This document shows positions 6,633 through 7,749 of a stretch of 7,749 nt of DNA, piece after piece. The stretch lies in contig BNVG01000097.1 in assembly GCA_025997935.1 (NCBI GenBank), positions 1-7,749 on the forward strand, in the 5' to 3' direction. Below the pieces are notes generated by a model that was given only the letters and a program-made list of their open reading frames with translations, was not told the origin of the DNA and did no database searches. The position numbers and the translations under genes are program-made. This DNA comes from Synergistales bacterium. Lineage in GTDB: Bacteria > Synergistota > Synergistia > Synergistales > Aminobacteriaceae. Positions within the stretch are counted from its first letter, which is position 1. Each line of letters opens with the position of its first letter.

Positions 6633-6662
6633 ACGGCGCGGCTTAATGTCGCGCCGTTTTTT
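6633..6662 (+). terminator. Rho-independent terminator of the tetR-efflux operon
   Basis: An 8-bp perfect GC-rich stem, acggcgcg (6633-6640) with cgcgccgt (6650-6657), encloses a 9-nt loop and runs directly into six T residues (6657-6662). It begins 15 bp after the RND stop codon. The opposite strand has no T-run after the stem, so it should work mainly in the plus direction. The T-run overlaps the first two bases of the TAA of the converging minus-strand gene. Confidence 0.85.
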
Positions 6663-6954
6663 ATGGTCTCCCCTTAACCTCTATCGCCACGCGCCGAAAT
6701 TCTTCTAATTCCTGAGGCGTGGCCTCCTGTCGTTTCATCCGTCCGTCGAGGTATTTCAGCCGCTCGGTGGCGCGTTTGCGCCTCAGACCTTCTATAACGG
6801 CATCCGCCGGGGCGGTCGTGTTTTCACCGTCGAGCGAAAACGTAAGCCCTTCGCAAAACCTGTCTCCATGCGCTATGACGGATAGCGGAAAGCCGTCTCC
6901 CATAGCGTGCCAGCGCACAGCCAACTCGTCCGGCGACTCTAAGGCTATCGCCAT
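6661..6954 (-). CDS. Small protein of unknown function (97 residues), overlapping the upstream gene
   Basis: I do not recognise this protein. It starts at ATG 6954, with AAGGAA 6 nt upstream, and overlaps the end of the preceding gene by 10 bp, which suggests translational coupling. The first half is mixed (ESPDELAVRWHAMGDGFPLS, then GDRFCEGLTFSLDGEN). Residues 51-95 are highly charged and likely two helices (AVIEGLRRKRATERLKYLDG and PQELEEFRRVAIEVKG). There is no signal peptide or membrane segment, so it is probably cytoplasmic. Codon choice resembles the neighbours, supporting a real gene. It ends right against the T-run of the converging operon terminator. An alternative is that it is the out-of-frame continuation of the upstream S9-like protein, but its sequence shows no GxSxG or other hydrolase motif and no convincing propeller blade. 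Confidence 0.55.
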   Translation of the reverse strand: MAIALESPDELAVRWHAMGDGFPLSVIAHGDRFCEGLTFSLDGENTTAPADAVIEGLRRKRATERLKYLDGRMKRQEATPQELEEFRRVAIEVKGRP

Positions 6955-7749
6955 AACAATTTCCTTAACGCGCGCGGCGCGTTTTCAATACCTGCGGGAG
7001 TTTCTTTATAATGAACGGAGTAATCTACGACGGTTGAGGTTTTGAACGTGAGATGCATCAGGTTTCCGTTTTCGCGCATGAGACATAGGCGGCTCTTTAT
7101 GCCGCTTGTGGCGCAACATACAAGCCCCTCGACGGACACGCCACCCGCGACAATCTCCGCTACGCCTTCGGCAAAAAAATTCCCCTCGAACGGAAAAAAC
7201 GCCCCGCCAAGCTCGGAGCAGCCATAGTGACTGTCGGCCACGATGGCGTTTGTGAAGCTACTGTCGATGTCGGGGCTGATACATTTCAGCGGCTCGCCCT
7301 GATTATCTTGACCGTCTTGATTATCCTGTTCTGTTCGCAGAATGTAAAACCTTGGATTTTCGTTCGCGCCACGCTGGCGGCGGTCTGTGCCCGTGACGAC
7401 TACGGCGTCGTTCCACCACGCGGCGTGCGTAAACGTAAAATCGGGCGCATGGGCGCTCAGAAGCTCCATCGCGCCGCTCACGAGGCTGATTTTATAGACG
7501 GCGTTCGCCTTTGGTTTGACGTCTTTGTATTCAACGCCCACAAGAAGCGCCTCGGTCTTATCGTTCCTCGTAGAGAAGCGCAAAACATCGAACAACGGAG
7601 GGGTTAAAAAGCTGAATTTTTCTCTATTCACATCGTAAACAGCTAACGCCGCGCTCTGCTGCCCTGTGAAACCTTTACCGTTTGTCCTAAACGGGACTTT
7701 CTCGAAAACCATCATATCCGGTTTGCCGTCGACCCTCTCAGGCTCCCGC
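6945..7749 (-). CDS. S9 (prolyl oligopeptidase/acylaminoacyl-peptidase)-like beta-propeller protein, partial and apparently lacking the catalytic domain
   Basis: The frame is open to the right edge of the window (about 267 codons visible), so the Met at 7715 is probably internal and the true start is outside. The segment KPDMMVFEKVPFRTNGKGFTG, then LAVYDV and LTPP, matches the propeller of S9 acylaminoacyl-peptidase-type proteins, where a PFxxNGxGF motif precedes the blades. Later blades are suggested by WWNDAVVVTGTD and by FTNAIVADSHYG. Normal S9 enzymes run on to an alpha/beta-hydrolase domain of roughly 250 residues with a GxSxG serine. Here a TAG at 6947-6945 ends the frame after ...RALRKLLWR, with no such domain. 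It is therefore a degraded or frameshifted peptidase, or a propeller-only protein. A loop (131-140 counted from that Met) is the Gln/Asn/Asp-rich DNQDGQDNQG. Family assignment is by eye. Confidence 0.55.
   Translation of the reverse strand, partial: REPERVDGKPDMMVFEKVPFRTNGKGFTGQQSAALAVYDVNREKFSFLTPPLFDVLRFSTRNDKTEALLVGVEYKDVKPKANAVYKISLVSGAMELLSAHAPDFTFTHAAWWNDAVVVTGTDRRQRGANENPRFYILRTEQDNQDGQDNQGEPLKCISPDIDSSFTNAIVADSHYGCSELGGAFFPFEGNFFAEGVAEIVAGGVSVEGLVCCATSGIKSRLCLMRENGNLMHLTFKTSTVVDYSVHYKETPAGIENAPRALRKLLWR
7296..7325 (-). repeat. Short imperfect repeat encoding a DNQDGQDNQG loop
   Basis: The nonamers ctgattatc (7299-7307) and ttgattatc (7317-7325) sit 18 bp apart, giving DNQ-DGQ-DNQ-G in the propeller-like protein. 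It looks like a small in-frame expansion in a surface loop between blades. Confidence 0.5.

Noticed and set aside
6661..6800. Charged helical C-terminus of the 97-residue protein as the tail of a DNA primase (DnaG)
   Set aside because: Only a vague resemblance in a charged helix; size and context do not fit.
6661..6985. The 97-residue frame as a frameshifted continuation of the S9-like protein
   Set aside because: The overlap region could be bridged by a one-frame shift, but the downstream sequence has no blade-like repeats, no GxSxG and no known S9 linker pattern, and it has its own start and ribosome site. Not excluded.
1..7749. RNA genes, CRISPR arrays, insertion sequences, phage or defence genes
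   Set aside because: No regularly spaced repeats, tRNA-like cloverleaf, transposase or known defence protein was seen on either strand.

Overview
The window looks like a piece of a diderm bacterial genome, plausibly a member of Synergistota. The hints are a DUF3798-type periplasmic binding protein coupled to a sugar-type ABC ATPase, an S9-type peptidase propeller, an inner-membrane RND pump, strong GAGG-type Shine-Dalgarno sites, several GTG/TTG starts, and a moderately GC-rich codon preference with AT-rich intergenic DNA. The phylum is an inference from gene content, not something the sequence proves.

Layout. Bases 1-148 are the 3' end of a DUF3798 binding-protein gene. They are followed by a hairpin terminator/attenuator (171-203) and the first ~53 codons of an ABC ATPase (from 233, TTG start, Walker A present). 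At base 391 the sequence turns back on itself: 391-489 is the exact reverse complement of 1-99, and the minus strand from 1538 down to 391 is the same DUF3798 gene, complete except for its last 16 residues. The left end is therefore an inverted duplication that truncates both the ATPase and the second binding-protein copy. The repeat is exactly 99 bp and starts at base 1, which fits an assembly-graph or amplification chimera better than a biological rearrangement. The likely real locus is DUF3798 gene - terminator - ABC ATPase, reading away from the TetR operon.

The 289-bp divergent intergenic region (1539-1827) carries candidate promoters for both directions and a near-perfect 20-bp palindrome (1764-1783) typical of a TetR-family operator. 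To its right is a tightly packed operon: a TetR-family regulator (1828-2472), an HlyD/AcrA-type membrane fusion protein (2473-3567, starting on the base after the tetR stop) and a 1017-residue AcrB-like RND transporter (3564-6617, ATGA overlap). A rho-independent terminator (6633-6662) closes it. Together these read as an autoregulated tripartite efflux system with no outer-membrane channel gene inside the window. The transporter lacks both TM4 aspartates of the classical RND proton relay (Met-Asn in their place), as well as the TM10 lysine and the TM11 threonine.

At the right end, two minus-strand genes converge on the operon. One is the partial, apparently propeller-only remnant of an S9 peptidase-like protein (7749 down to 6945). 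The other is a 97-residue protein of unknown function that overlaps its end by 10 bp (6954-6661). No RNA genes, CRISPR arrays, insertion sequences or replication origins were seen.
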